Positions 1 through 10,080 of a stretch of 64,000 nucleotides of DNA are shown here, in pieces. The notes under the pieces are model-generated. The model did not search any database, was not told the DNA's origin, and worked only from the letters and a program-made list of their open reading frames with translations. The position numbers were made by a program, and so were the translations under genes. Numbering within the stretch: position 1 is the stretch's first letter; each line of letters begins with the position of its first letter. Source of the stretch: Cephalotus follicularis (taxonomy: Eukaryota > Streptophyta > Magnoliopsida > Oxalidales > Cephalotaceae); contig BDDD01005247.1 of the NCBI GenBank assembly GCA_001972305.1, forward strand, positions 5,017-69,016. The letters run 5' to 3'.

Positions 1-1
1 C

Positions 2-145
2 ATTAAAGACCATATTGAAAAGGGTGATATAGAACTAGTTTTTGTTCCGACCGAAGAACAAGTCGCGGACATTTTCACAAAACCCCTAGATGAGCAAACC
101 TTCTCGAAATTTAGATTAGAGTTAGGTTTGTGTGAAATTGACTGA
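2..145 (+). CDS. pol: copia pol, C-terminal end of RNase H (partial)
   Basis: The frame is open from the window edge to a TGA at 143-145 and gives the last 47 residues of a Ty1/copia polyprotein. The stretch with ADIFTKPLDEQTF followed by an LGLCEI-type end is the usual C-terminus of plant copia RNase H. It closely matches the end of the Sire-2 polyprotein at 47339-47476. RNase H degrades the RNA strand during reverse transcription. No break is visible in this piece, but the state of the rest is unknown. Confidence 0.85.
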   Translation: MKDHIEKGDIELVFVPTEEQVADIFTKPLDEQTFSKFRLELGLCEID

Positions 146-266
146 TTTAACATGTTTCTATGATTGATGTGAATATATATGCTTGCTAGATTCGCTTAAT
201 TTTCATGATTGCATCATTTGCATTCGTTCTCACGCACAAAGCGGAAAAACTGCAGAAAAACAGAGC

Positions 267-405
267 AAAGCGCCGACCGTTGCTTTTAAAGCGTCAGCGC
301 TTTCAAGCAAAATTAGGGTTCAAAATTGGGGAAATTGGTATAAGCGCCGACGCTTAAACCCACTCTGTCGACGCTTTAGTCGCGTTTTAAGCTTCTAAGC
401 GCCGT
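267..405 (+). repeat. GTCGAC-type palindrome cluster between pol and third ORF (Sire-1)
   Basis: Several imperfect copies of a word like AAGCGTCGACGCTT occur here: aaagcgccgacc, aaagcgtcagcgcttt, taagcgccgacgctta and gtcgacgcttta. The same family of words fills the U3 part of the Sire-1 LTR at 2660-3035. The cluster lies between the pol stop (145) and the third ORF start (513), as in Sire-2 and Sire-3. A role as an internal promoter element for the third ORF is inference. Confidence 0.7.
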
Positions 406-512
406 CTGCCTCACTGTGTTACAAACCGTAACTTAAAAAATTACATCTCTCTGGCGATTTCGTGGCGATTAACTCTCGGAAATCAAAGCTACATCTTCAC
501 ACAACCTCAACC

Positions 513-1772
513 ATGACAAGAACCAAGGATCTTGAGCAAGGGCAAAGCTCCAAGGGGAAGAGGAAGACGGCTGGGCAAAAGGGGAAGAAGGGAAAGGGGG
601 TTGCCACTGAACCTGCAGCTCCTGAGGTGATTCCACCCACTCCTAGGTACCCAGAGGCTTACTTTAATAGGAAAATACTAGTTGGTAAAGTTTTAGACTT
701 TGATTTTTGCATTAGGGAAGGTTTTCCCATTGTTGATTGGATTAAATTTCATGGTTTAGAACCTCTCTTTTCTCTACATTTACCTAGTTATCCTGAACTC
801 ATGAAAGAGTTCTATGTACACATATTAGGAAGCCCTATGAGTAGTTTAACCACAACTGTCAAACATAAGTCTTTCGACCTGGATTTAAACGAACTAAGCT
901 CTATCTTGAATATACCAAACGGTGGTGCCATAGGTTGGAATCAATGTACTTGGGTAGCTAGTCTAGATTTTGACCAACTAGACTGTGTGAAAGTGTTATT
1001 TGGCGAGAACGCTGACCCTATTCAGTGTATGTATACTAGGAACTTACCCTTGGACTATAGATTCCTACATCGTGCGATATGTACGCACATTCTACCTAAG
1101 GCCGGTGGGTTCGATGAGGTGACCCACATGGAAGCCTACACTATGTATCATTTCATCACCGGGCAGAAGATAAATGTTCGCTTCTTAATACTCTGTCATA
1201 TGCATTCTATTCACGAACGGGAGAATGCGAGATTAGGGTATAGTAATGTTATCACCAAGATTCTCCAATACTTCCATATCGACCTAACTGGAGAAGTGCA
1301 CCACGACCTCCAAAGTGCAGACAAGCTGGGAAAAGGAACCCTCGGAAGAATGGGGTTCAAAAAGCACAAGAGGACAGGTGTTTGGATTCCACGAGACAAG
1401 GACTCAAACAGGGTTGTGGAAGAAGAGGGAGAAGCCAAAGCAGGTGAAGAAGCTGAGAATTTACCCCTACAGATCTAACCACAGCCTCAACCAATCCCGG
1501 ATGTCCATATTCTGAGAAATAGGATGGATGAGATGTTCGACGCAATCAAAGGCATGCAGCAGAATATTGAGGAAATGAAGACGAACATGCAGTGCATGAG
1601 GAGACGACAAAAGAGACTTGCCAAATGATTTGCTGACACAGGCTTTATAGTGTATGATGGCCTCATATCTTCATCTTCCAGCCACGACGACGATCCCCCG
1701 GACGATGCTGCTACCGATGACATGGAGGGAGATGTCCGAGGAGATGATGAGAGTACTCATATGGAGGATTGA
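513..1772 (+). pseudogene. Third ORF of Sire-1, putative plant transposon protein domain (PF20167-like), two nonsense codons
   Basis: The frame spans 420 codons from ATG 513 to TGA 1770-1772, with TAA at 1476-1478 and TGA at 1626-1628. It aligns along its length with the intact Sire-2 protein at 47856-49103; the first stop falls where Sire-2 has a Glu codon. ATG 513 is preferred over ATG 462 because the Sire-2 counterpart starts at the matching Met followed by a Lys-rich segment. Shared motifs in order are PRYPEAYFNRK, a KEFY segment, ILNIPNGG, ILPKAGGFDEVTHME, YSNVITKIL and KLGKGTL, then acidic runs around a short coiled coil with MRRRQKR. The pattern resembles the Pfam putative plant transposon protein domain; function is unknown. 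I see no membrane segment, so an envelope role is not supported. Confidence 0.75.
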
Positions 1773-2543
1773 GCATTTGCATCTCATGTCTTTTCTTTTG
1801 CATTTACTGTTGTTACTCTTTATGATCTATGAGCTTTGTAATCTTAGCTTGAAAATTTGTTTTTAGCTTATATTTTATTCAGCTTGTGAAATGAGAAATG
1901 ACTTTGTTACTATTCATGAAATCTGTTTTTGTTGGTTTGCTTGGTTGGTGCAGTTTCATATATGAAATGGATGTGCATATTGAGTTCTTGATATGCAGTG
2001 TGGTGTTAAACTTGGATTCATCTTATGCAGACTGTGAAATGCATATATGTGTTGAAACTTCTAGTACTATTAATAGTTTATGCAATTTGTTCTATATTAT
2101 GAATGCATATTGGTCTTAAACTCAATGTGAAAATTGGTTTAGTAACCTTGATATATTCACTTTGGTAACCTCTTGTTAAAAAGTTAAAACTGGAAAATAA
2201 ATTGCATGCTCAAAGGACCATGATCATAAGTTTGGATATGTCTTTTAACCCTTTTAAGATGATAACAAAAAGGGGGAGAATTTTTGTGAATGGTAAAATT
2301 GAGAGAGTTTAGGAGAGAATTTGTTAGATAGTATATGAATGCATCATGGGTTTAAAGACAATACAATATAACCCTTATATGACTAAGGGGGAGGTAATAA
2401 ACTCAGGGGGAGCTATTGCCTTTGAACTCTTAACTAAGATCTCAAATTTTAATTCATACGCTCTTTATTTGTTAATGTTTATAACTTAACAATCTTTATG
2501 CTTTAAATATAACAAATTTTGTCATCATCAAAAAGGGGGATAT
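1773..2543 (+). promoter_or_regulatory. Sire-1 3' noncoding region with repeated polypurine tracts
   Basis: No ORF with coding character is present. Four purine-rich tracts of the form aaaaagggggag or taagggggagg lie at about 2265-2280, 2384-2394, 2402-2412 and 2528-2540; the last sits three bases before the LTR. A polypurine tract primes plus-strand DNA synthesis during reverse transcription. Repeated tracts upstream of the 3' LTR are a known Sirevirus trait, and the same set is present in Sire-2 (49563-49854) and, less regularly, in Sire-3 (22759-23085). Confidence 0.8.
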
Positions 2544-2659
2544 TGTTGACATTTATGTCTCAATCCTATGTTTTGATGATAACATATTTGTATTTGACAA
2601 AAGTTTCTTGATGTGCAAAAGATAAGCAAATCAGCAAGAATTCTGCAGAAAACAGCCCA

Positions 2660-3035
2660 GACCGTCGACGCCTAACATTAAAGCGTCAACGCTTTAACAG
2701 ACAGTTGAGACAAGAACAAAGCATCTACCGGTGAAGCACTTGAAGAATTGGGAATAACACTTCAACCGTCGATGCTCTTATTTCAAGCGTCTGCGCTTTG
2801 AGGTCCAAAGCGCCTGCTCTTAGTGCAAAGCGCCGTCCGACTAAAACAGAGGACACACCTTCTATTTAAAGGGACCAAAGCGTCGACGCCCACGTCTAAG
2901 CGTCAGCGCTTTGAGGTGACGGTCGACTCCAACTTTGAACGCCTGCGCTTTGAGCTGAATATTCAAAATGGAGATCCCCAACGGTCACATGACCGTCGAC
3001 GCTTTGGAGGAGACAGTCGGCGCTTTAGTCGGCTG
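2660..3035 (+). repeat. Palindrome array in Sire-1 LTR U3
   Basis: About a dozen variants of an AAGCGTCGACGCTT-like word occur upstream of the TATA box (examples: accgtcgacgcc, aagcgtcaacgcttt, aaagcgtcgacgcc, gaccgtcgacgcttt). Each has a central GTCGAC or a one-base variant with flanks that pair with each other. Tandem palindromes in LTR promoters are known in Sireviruses; this sequence family is specific to these elements. Confidence 0.8.
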
Positions 3036-3120
3036 GAACAATTTCTGACAGAGTTTTAGTGGACATTCCATTAAGGAATTTTTGCTAATGCTCTTCCAAC
3101 GGATCTATGAGGCAAGAGGC

Positions 3121-3128
3121 TATAAAAT
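3121..3128 (+). promoter_or_regulatory. TATA box of Sire-1 LTR
   Basis: tataaaat lies about 90 bases after the last palindrome and just after ccaacggatctatgaggc. The Sire-2 LTR has tatatata in the aligned place (45463-45470). Transcription would start roughly 30 bases downstream; the exact start is inferred. Confidence 0.65.
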
Positions 3129-3675
3129 GATGAATGTTTGAAGAGAAAGAAGAGAGAACAACACAAGCAAATCATACAAACAAACATCATTCAAAGAAAT
3201 CTCACTCAAGGCATTCAAATCAAAAAGCTCAACCAAAAAGTTTTATTTTACATTTTAAGCCAATTCTTGTTCTCACTGTTTTGAGCAATCCTATCTTGTA
3301 AAATCCAACCTTGTGAGAGGTTTAGTTACAAACACAAACTCTTTATACTTTGATTGTAACAGGGGAGTAAACCCTAGTGAATTTGGGGAGTGAACCCAAA
3401 AGAGAATTGTAAGTGATTGAGGTCAATCACAAAGGTGTACCGGATAGCACCCGTAATTATATTCGGAGAACTAGTGGAAACTCAAGGAGGTCCTTGGGAA
3501 AAGTGGACGTAGGCAAGAGTTTGGCCGAACCACTCTAAACTAGTATTTGCAAATCTCTCTAACTCTATCTCTTTACATTATTGTTCATATTGCTAGTGTT
3601 CTTTATTTGTGTTCATTGCGAAAAGTTTAGATTATTTTTAGAAACTACATTCACCCCCCCTTTGTAGTTTAATCA

Positions 3676-4306
3676 CCGCCAATGCCGGTAGTAAATGTTA
3701 CCTGCCTGTCATCTTCGGAGTGAAGGTGATAGTTAGGTGGTACACCGTTGGTGCTAGGAGTTAGCGACCGGTGACACCCAACCTCTGTATGAATTGCTTG
3801 TATCCTTGTGCGGTATTCTTGCATATGTTTTGTTTATGGCCACTTGGCATGATTGCTTACATATTGGCTCATTAAATGTTATTTTGATATAGACTGTCAT
3901 ACATGTTGCATTCATATATTCCTTAGCATGCATTATCTTCCTACTTAGCCAAGTGAGGACAACGGCTAACCCCTACAATTTCAGATTAAGCGAAGACTTG
4001 GAGTTGCGGCTGAAGCTTGGAGAGCTTCTACTTTCGACCGAAGGTTGTTATTTCTGTTATGATGTTGTATTTTGGATTGAACGGTTCATATCCCGTTAAC
4101 ATTGTACTTTCCTTTTGTAAGGATATTTTGTTTGAATTGTAACCGTACGTAATATGGGATGCGTGCGGATGACTTATGTTATATTCTGGCTTATTGAATT
4201 CTTCCGCATATTATTTTACGATTTGTTAAATGAATGCTGGAATATATTCAATTACCGATATCACCACATATGCTTGTCTTAATGGTATGGAAAACGGGGT
4301 GTGACA
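3676..4306 (+). repeat. 5' LTR of GypA, 3' portion
   Basis: The sequence aligns with the last part of the 3' LTR (from about 9450 to 10080) and ends in ggggtgtgaca. Sire-1 lies immediately upstream. No gene is present. Confidence 0.9.
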
Positions 4307-4309
4307 GCA

Positions 4310-4321
4310 TGGTATCAGAGC
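4310..4321 (+). other. Primer binding site, initiator tRNA-Met (GypA)
   Basis: tggtatcagagc begins three bases after the LTR end and is complementary to the 3' end of plant initiator tRNA-Met, the usual primer of chromoviruses. Confidence 0.9.
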
Positions 4322-4410
4322 ATATTCCATATATGCTAAGCTGGGATAAGTTTCTCCGAAATCAAGTAAAATGTTTCCTAATGATTTTGTCATTCCATAG
4401 AGGAAACTAA

Positions 4411-5110
4411 ATGGACCAACGGAGTGGTAGATGGGTAAGGCGTGGAGCTGACGAGGGGAGTAATGCTCCGCTAGTACCTGAAAATGTTCCACCAATGAAT
4501 GAAGGAGTGAACATTCCTCCAGCGCATGATGAAAGGAGTAACTTTGACCGCATGGTTGACCTCTTTCAACAGCAGATTCAAGCCAATGCGGCGAATATGG
4601 AACAGATAGCCGATATTATCCGAAAACAGATGACTGCTAGTGCCGCTCATATGAAGGAAAGGCAACGATTGCATGCTCATGTATAGCAGGCTAGACGACC
4701 TTCAAGACAGTCTCGACGGACTGCTATTCAGGAGAATGATGCTCAACCTGAAGCTTGTTCTCACTGTGGCCGTAAAAGCCATCGGCTGGAAAATTGTTGG
4801 TTGAAAAATGGGTGGTGCATGAAGTGCGGAGCAACCGACCATTTCTTAATGGCTTGTCCGAATAGGCAAACCCTTTCTCATTCCTGGACTCCTAATCGAA
4901 GCAGCCAATAGAGTTTTGGAAGGTGTGGTGTCTGTAGTCATTCGAACCATGATGAACGTAAGTGTTGGAAGAAAGCTGGGAAGTGCCTAAGATGTGGGGC
5001 ATCAGACCATAGATTGAGTGGCTATCTGAAAGGCCGGAAGATCGCGTTTACTGGACCTACTGGTAGTAGCGGTACTACAACTGGATCTTCACAACAGAAG
5101 GATACCGGAA
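4411..5110 (+). pseudogene. gag: GypA gag, lacking capsid core, four zinc-knuckle units
   Basis: The frame starts with ATG 4411 and has TAG codons at 4684-4686 and 4909-4911. The N-terminal leader (with NIPPAHDERSNFDRMVDLFQQQ) matches GypD gag, but the retrotransposon gag core that GypD keeps (FMRQNPPTLNG to RLWGEVTYWW) is absent; the frame passes directly to an Arg-rich linker. Then come CSHCGRKSHRLENC, CMKCGATDHFLMAC and CGVCSHSNHDERKC, all CX2CX4HX4C, and a fourth knuckle whose last Cys is Tyr. GypC has only two knuckles, so the pair was probably duplicated here. Without the capsid core this Gag should not form particles alone. Confidence 0.8.
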
Positions 5111-5345
5111 AAGAATCATGCAAGGTCAGGTTATACTTATCTATAACTTATATTTAGTATATAATTGATCATGCATTGATTGATCCATAACCACATACGA
5201 ATTCGTTACATCATGTTTTTCTTTTGTATGACTTGCATGGTGTTATTGTGTATTACAATAGATGTAGGAGGTGAATACTCCAACTAGTGATAGCTTGTTG
5301 ACCAATGCGATGATAGATAATAGTGCGATCCCGATAGTGAGAGTT
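5111..5345 (+). pseudogene. GypA protease remnant (first half)
   Basis: Protease-like residues can be followed in pieces: an ALIDP segment with a stop right after Pro where GypD has DPGATHS, then NTPTSDSLLTN matching the [11 protein letters not shown] segment of GypD. Homology stops after IPIV, and the next recognisable protein is the RT N-terminus (SRAPYRM class). The second half of the protease, including the ILGMDW region, is missing. The same truncation is seen in GypC (33741-33976 and 27150-27387), so it predates these copies. Confidence 0.65.
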
Positions 5346-5370
5346 CCGTATCAAAGGATGATCTGAACTG

Positions 5371-7256
5371 CTCCTATATCCAGAGCACTGTACCGAATGG
5401 CTCCTGCCGAACTGAAGGAGTTGAAGGTTCAATTGCAGGATTATCCTAACAAGGGCTTCATCAGACCAAGTGTGTCACCATGAGGAGCACCAGTTCTATT
5501 TGTGAAGAAGAAGGATGGATCGATGCGGCTATGCATTGACTACAGGCTGCTGAATCAAGTGACGGTAAAGAACAAGTATCCTCTGCCACATATTGAGGAA
5601 TTGTTCGACCAATTGCAAGGCTCAACTATATTATCAAAGCTTGACCTAAAAACAGGATATCATCAGTTGAGGATCCGAGAAGGTGATGTGGAGAAGACTG
5701 CATTCCAAACCAGATATGGGCACTACGATTTTCTGATATTGCCGTTTTGTTTGACGAATGCTCCTGTAGCCTTTATGTGTCTGATGAACAGAGTGTTCCA
5801 ACCTTATCTTGATCAATTTGTTGTGATATTTTTAGATGACATCCTGATCTACTCAGAGAACGTTGAGGAACACATGCAGCACTTGAAGATTGTATTGCAG
5901 ATACTACGGAAGGAACAGCTGTACGCCAAATTCAGCAAGTGCGAATTTTGGCTGGATCATGTGACCTTCCTAGGTCACATAGTGTCGAGTAAAGGATTGT
6001 CAGTCGAAGATTGAAAGCATTGTTGATTGGCCCCAACCGAAGAACGTTACGGAGGTGCGTAGTTTCTTGGGATTGGCTGGCTATTACCACAGATTCATCG
6101 AGGGATTCTCAAAGCTTGCTGCACCACTAACGCAGTTGACTCAGAAAAAGTCCAGTTTTGTGTGCGATGAATCTTGTGAGACAAGTTTCCAAGAGTTGAA
6201 GAGTCGGTTGGTTTCGGCTCCAGTGTTGGCATTACTTGAGGGTAATGAGGGATTTACTGTCTACACTAATGCCTATGGGAAAGGATAGGGATGCTTTCTT
6301 ATGCAACATGGCAGGGCAATTGCATACGCATCGAGAAAGTTGAAGATGTACAAGGAAAACTATCCCGTACATGATCTTGAGTTGGCGGCCATAGTATTTG
6401 CCTCGCAGAAATGGAGGCACTACCTCTATAGAGCTCAGTTGGAAATCTTTACTGGCCACAAAAGCTTGAAATATTCGTTTTCCTAGATGGAGCCTACATG
6501 GGACAGAGGCGATGGGTAGAGTTCCTTATGACTACAACTGTAACATTCAATAGCACCGGGAAAGGCGAATGTAGTGGCCGATGCGCTGAGTCGCAAGGCA
6601 ATGATTGCTGGAGCAATGGTTTCACAGTGGAAGCTATTGAAGGAGTTTCAGAGATGGAATCCGTTCATGGTGTCCCGAGGAGTTATTGTGGCAAGTATGA
6701 GAGCACAACCGGAACTTCTGGAGCGCATTCGGACCGCTCAGCACAATGATTCTGAATTCTGGAGTACTCGTGAGAACCTAGAGACGGTTTCTGAGTTCTC
6801 CATTCATACTGATAGCATATTGAGGTTCCCAGGAAGGATATGTGCTCCGAATGACGAGAGTATCAAGGATGAGCTACTGCAACAAGCTCACAAGTCGAAC
6901 TACAGTGTCTAACCAGGAAGTACCCAGATGTGGCACGACCTGAAAAGAAACTACTGGTGGAGTGGTATGAAACGGGAAATTACTGAATAAGTAGCAAGAT
7001 GTTTGACCTGTCAACGAGTGAAAGCTGAACATTAGAAACCTGCTGGACTGCTACAATCGCTACCAGTGGTTGAATTGAAATGTGAGCATGCGACCATGGA
7101 CTTTGTATCGGGATTGTCGAGGTCACAGGATCGAATGGAAAAAGGTACTGAGAAAAAGACCATTCCTACGGTAAATGCGTTTTGGCGTTTTCACAGAGTT
7201 GAGGAAGCTACGTGGGAACGTGAAGAGCTACGTGGGAACGTGAAGACGGAATGATG
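5371..7256 (+). pseudogene. pol: GypA pol remnant: RT, RNase H, integrase fragment, chromodomain-like tail
   Basis: RT is clear from the SRAPYRM class N-terminus through [20 protein letters not shown] and a FLDD catalytic box near 5832. Breaks include Trp to TGA at 5481-5483, an 8-bp deletion near 6006 (GypD has gatccttc there), and a TAG at 6286-6288 in RNase H ([10 protein letters not shown]; the usual TDA Asp is Asn). The integrase zinc-binding region follows with further stops. Near 7130 the sequence jumps from the first integrase Asp region (TMDFVSGL) to the C-terminal tail (IPTVNAFWRFHRVEEATWE), so the catalytic core is gone. A short duplication of gaagagctacgtgggaacgt follows. Confidence 0.85.
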
Positions 7257-7310
7257 GAAACATTCCCTCACTTGTTCGGATGTAAGGGCTAAATTCAAGG
7301 ACGAATTTTC

Positions 7311-7326
7311 TTTAAGGAGGGAGGAA
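7311..7326 (+). other. Polypurine tract of GypA
   Basis: tttaaggagggaggaa directly precedes the TGTAATAACC start of the 3' LTR. It matches the tracts of GypC (minus, 30914-30929) and GypD (43873-43888). Confidence 0.85.
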
Positions 7327-7498
7327 TGTAATAACCGCAAATTCAATTAATGTATATTGATTCCATGTTTAAAATAAATATACATTTTAATTGAATTATT
7401 TGTCCAATTATCATAAAAATTATGAATTGGTAATTGCTTGGAATGAATGGAGATGCAATTTGGTGAATACCAAACTTAAGAAACCCTAAAACAACCAT

Positions 7499-7632
7499 TG
7501 ACAGCCGACTGCCACAGGGAGGAAGTCGACTGCCTGGTTTATGAAGGGGCAGCCGACTGTCACAGGGGAGAAGTCGACTGCCTGATGCGTGTTGTGGACA
7601 GTCGACTGGCCAATGCATCCAGTCGACTGTAT
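7499..7632 (+). repeat. CAGTCGACTG palindrome cluster 1, GypA LTR
   Basis: Six units occur: cagccgactg, aagtcgactg, cagccgactg, aagtcgactg, cagtcgactg, cagtcgactg. Some are separated by a cacagggga-like spacer that recurs in GypC and Sire-3. Confidence 0.85.
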
Positions 7633-7883
7633 CGGTACATAACAGGTGTTTGTGCACGCCTGTTGGACTGAATCAAAGGGGGATTGCATGGTGGGCAGGT
7701 GCCATGCATGATAGGAGATGCCAGAGCATGCAAAAAGGCATGTTTGCATGTCTTCTATCCTCCTGCAACCTGCAAAACAAAATGGAAAGAAGAGAAAGGT
7801 GGTAAGAGATAGAAAGAAGAGAGGAAGAGAAGTGCATGTGACTGAGGGAAGGAATCTGACGAATTCAAAAGTCTTTGAGACCC

Positions 7884-7890
7884 TATATCA
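7884..7890 (+). promoter_or_regulatory. TATA-like site of the GypA LTR
   Basis: tatatca lies in an aligned position in GypA, GypC and both GypD LTRs, always followed about 10 bases later by a 'gagctg' word. It sits downstream of palindrome cluster 1. Position and conservation suggest a core promoter; no transcription evidence is available. Confidence 0.35.
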
Positions 7891-8686
7891 GTTGTGCATG
7901 AGCTGTGAGTGAGTGTTAGAGACACTGAATTGAGGAGATTGCTGGAATTGGTAAAGGCTTGCTTTGGAAGGATTTGGGGAGCTCAAGGAAGGAGAATTGA
8001 CTTGGATTCTTCCTGGTAAGTTCCAAATTCGAACTCCTTGATTAAGTAGTAGTGTTAATGATGTAACTAGGAAGGTTAATTATCTTCCATTGACATGGTA
8101 AAGGATTCACAGTTCTAGAATGGAATTGAAATGATAATGAAAATGGAGTAAAATATGGACACAAGCGTAGAGAATCTTAACAACTCTAATTGGACTATAG
8201 TTGTTGTTAATGTCATAATGTAAGCTTACTGATTCCCTAAGTGTACACATACACACCTTCAGTAAAAAGTGAGATCAAGGAATTTGAATTGAAAGATACT
8301 TGACATAGAGTTCCAAAGAGAAAGTGGTAAATGGAAGTTAAAGATTAAGGAATTTGTAATAGGCTACTGTTGAAGTAGTAATTGTAACTGGATAGTTTAG
8401 TTATACCTCCTGGTTAATAACTGAACAACATGCATGCATAGATTGAACCTGCTGGAATTAAGAGATTGTTGGTGAAAAGGCTTTGGGAACTCAAAGAGAA
8501 AGATCAAACTCAATTGATTTTGGGATAGCGATTTGAGGTAGGGGAAATGATATGTTATGGAAGATATAGTATGCATATTACGTATGTTCATTTACTGCAT
8601 TGTTACATGCTTTGATTGTATTGAATTTGGAATGAGAAATATACAAACTGCTACTGCCTGCATTTTGTGGGCAGAAGCAGTTGACT

Positions 8687-8772
8687 GTTCTTCATAGCAG
8701 TCGACTACTCAACCTATCCAGTCGACTTCCAAGGCAAAGCAGTCGACTACTCATCCAAAACAGCCGACTGTT
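8687..8772 (+). repeat. CAGTCGACTG palindrome cluster 2, GypA LTR
   Basis: Five units in tandem: cagttgactg, cagtcgacta, cagtcgactt, cagtcgacta, cagccgactg. The matching cluster is at 20968-21092 and 60247-60363 in GypD. Confidence 0.85.
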
Positions 8773-10080
8773 CTGGGAAATTTTACTGATATAAGTCCTG
8801 TTAAGCCCTCAATTTTGAATGTAATGAACCTGGCCTCCATACGGATGATTAGAACAATCAATCCTGGCCTCATATACAATTACATTCCAAAATTATACAA
8901 TGTACGCACTCCTTGCGAGAGTTGCATATGAATTGACTAAGAAATCCTATTCTTGTGAATCCTTGATTTGCTATTGACTTGTGTTATTGCTACTAAATAG
9001 GCCACTATCATATTAGTATATACTGTTTGGTGACATTTAACACTAATATCACTTGTATTTCAATAATTGAAACCAACTATGGGCTATGTACCCAAATTAT
9101 GATATAAACTATCATTTTGAATGAAAACCTATTGATTTTCCTCCTATGAGAGGTACTATCTGTTTTGTTCTCCAAAGCAAGGACCATTATTGATTTGATA
9201 TCGTTTTCCTCAGAAGAGATGTACGATAAATGACTTGTTATATGTTTCTAAAGTAAATGACTTTTATATTGCATATTATTGATATATATGTCATATTATT
9301 ATTGAAATGCTTGAATTGTTTTTCTATGATTATTGTCGGTAGTCGAGTGATGGCTGTGGTCACCGACTACGGTAGGGATCATGGGTGCCAGAAGTTGGCC
9401 AGCGACCCCCCAAACTTATCTGCATTGCAGATCTTATTTGTTAAACTACCCGCCAACGCCGGTAGTAAATGTTACCTGCCTGTCATCTTTGGAGTGAAGG
9501 TGATAGTTAGGTGGTGCACCGTTGGTGCTAGGAGTTAGCAACCGGTGACACCCAACCTCTATATGAATTGCTTGTACCCTTGTGCGGTATTCTTGCATAT
9601 GTTTTGTTTATGGCCACTTGGCATGATTGCTTACATATTGGCTCATTAAATGTTATTTTGATATAAACTATCATACATGTTGCATTCATATATTCCTTAG
9701 GATGCATTATCTTCCTACTTAGCCAAGTGAGGGCAACGACTAACCCCTACAATTTCAGATTAAGTGAAGACTTGGAGTTGCGGCTGAAGCTTGGAGAGCT
9801 TCTTCTTTCGGCCGAAGGTTGTTATTTCTGTTATGATGTTGTATTTTGGATTGAACGGTTCATATCTCGTTAACATTGTACTTTCCTTTTGTAAGGATAT
9901 TTTTTTTGAATTGTAACCGCACGTAGTATGGGATGCGTGCGAATGACTTATGTTATATTCTGGCTTATTGAATGCTTCCGCATATTATTTTATGATTTGT
10001 TAAATGAATTCTGGAATATATTCAATTACTGATATCACCACATATGCTTGTCTTTATGGTATGGGAAACGGGGTGTGACA

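Larger units (their letters stand above)
1..3675 (+). mobile_element. Sire-1: Sirevirus-type Ty1/copia element, 3' part
   Basis: This is the 3' end of a plus-strand copia element whose 5' part lies left of the window. In order it holds the last codons of pol, a palindrome cluster, a third ORF with two nonsense codons, a noncoding region with repeated polypurine tracts, and a complete 3' LTR. The order pol, extra ORF, several polypurine tracts, long LTR is typical of Sireviruses (SIRE/Maximus). The LTR ends in aatca and the next bases (from ccgcc) resume a gypsy LTR found intact at 7327-10080, so this element was inserted into the 5' LTR of GypA. The left duplication is outside the window. Confidence 0.85.
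2544..3675 (+). repeat. 3' LTR of Sire-1
   Basis: It starts TGTTGACATTTATG directly after a polypurine tract and ends ...TTTAATCA, where interrupted gypsy LTR sequence resumes. The length is 1132 bp. The first part matches the truncated Sire-2 LTRs at 44881-45516 and 49855-50017. It holds the palindrome cluster in U3, a TATA box and a pyrimidine-rich end. Both terminal dinucleotides are TG...CA. Confidence 0.9.
3676..10080 (+). mobile_element. GypA: Ty3/gypsy chromovirus, defective, plus strand
   Basis: The element comprises the end of a 5' LTR (the rest displaced by Sire-1), a primer site for initiator tRNA-Met, gag without capsid core, half a protease, a damaged RT-RNase H, an integrase without catalytic core, a chromodomain-like tail, a polypurine tract and a complete 3' LTR. 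LTR ends TGTAATAACC...GGGTGTGACA are shared with GypC and GypD. It is non-functional: several nonsense codons, an 8-bp deletion and a large integrase deletion are visible. Confidence 0.9.
7327..10080 (+). repeat. 3' LTR of GypA
   Basis: A complete LTR of 2754 bp, TGTAATAACCGC...GGGGTGTGACA. It has two clusters of CAGTCGACTG-like palindromes, (GypD 5' LTR has them in the matching places), a TATA-like site between them and no coding region. The five bases after it, ataca, would be the target-site duplication; the left copy is outside the window. Confidence 0.92.

Noticed and set aside
1898..2119. 73-residue ORF after the Sire-1 third ORF
   Set aside because: It lies in the AT-rich 3' noncoding region and has no counterpart in Sire-2.
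7499..8772. CRISPR-like array of short repeats
   Set aside because: Units are about 10-bp palindromes with irregular spacers, inside plant LTRs, and no cas genes are present.
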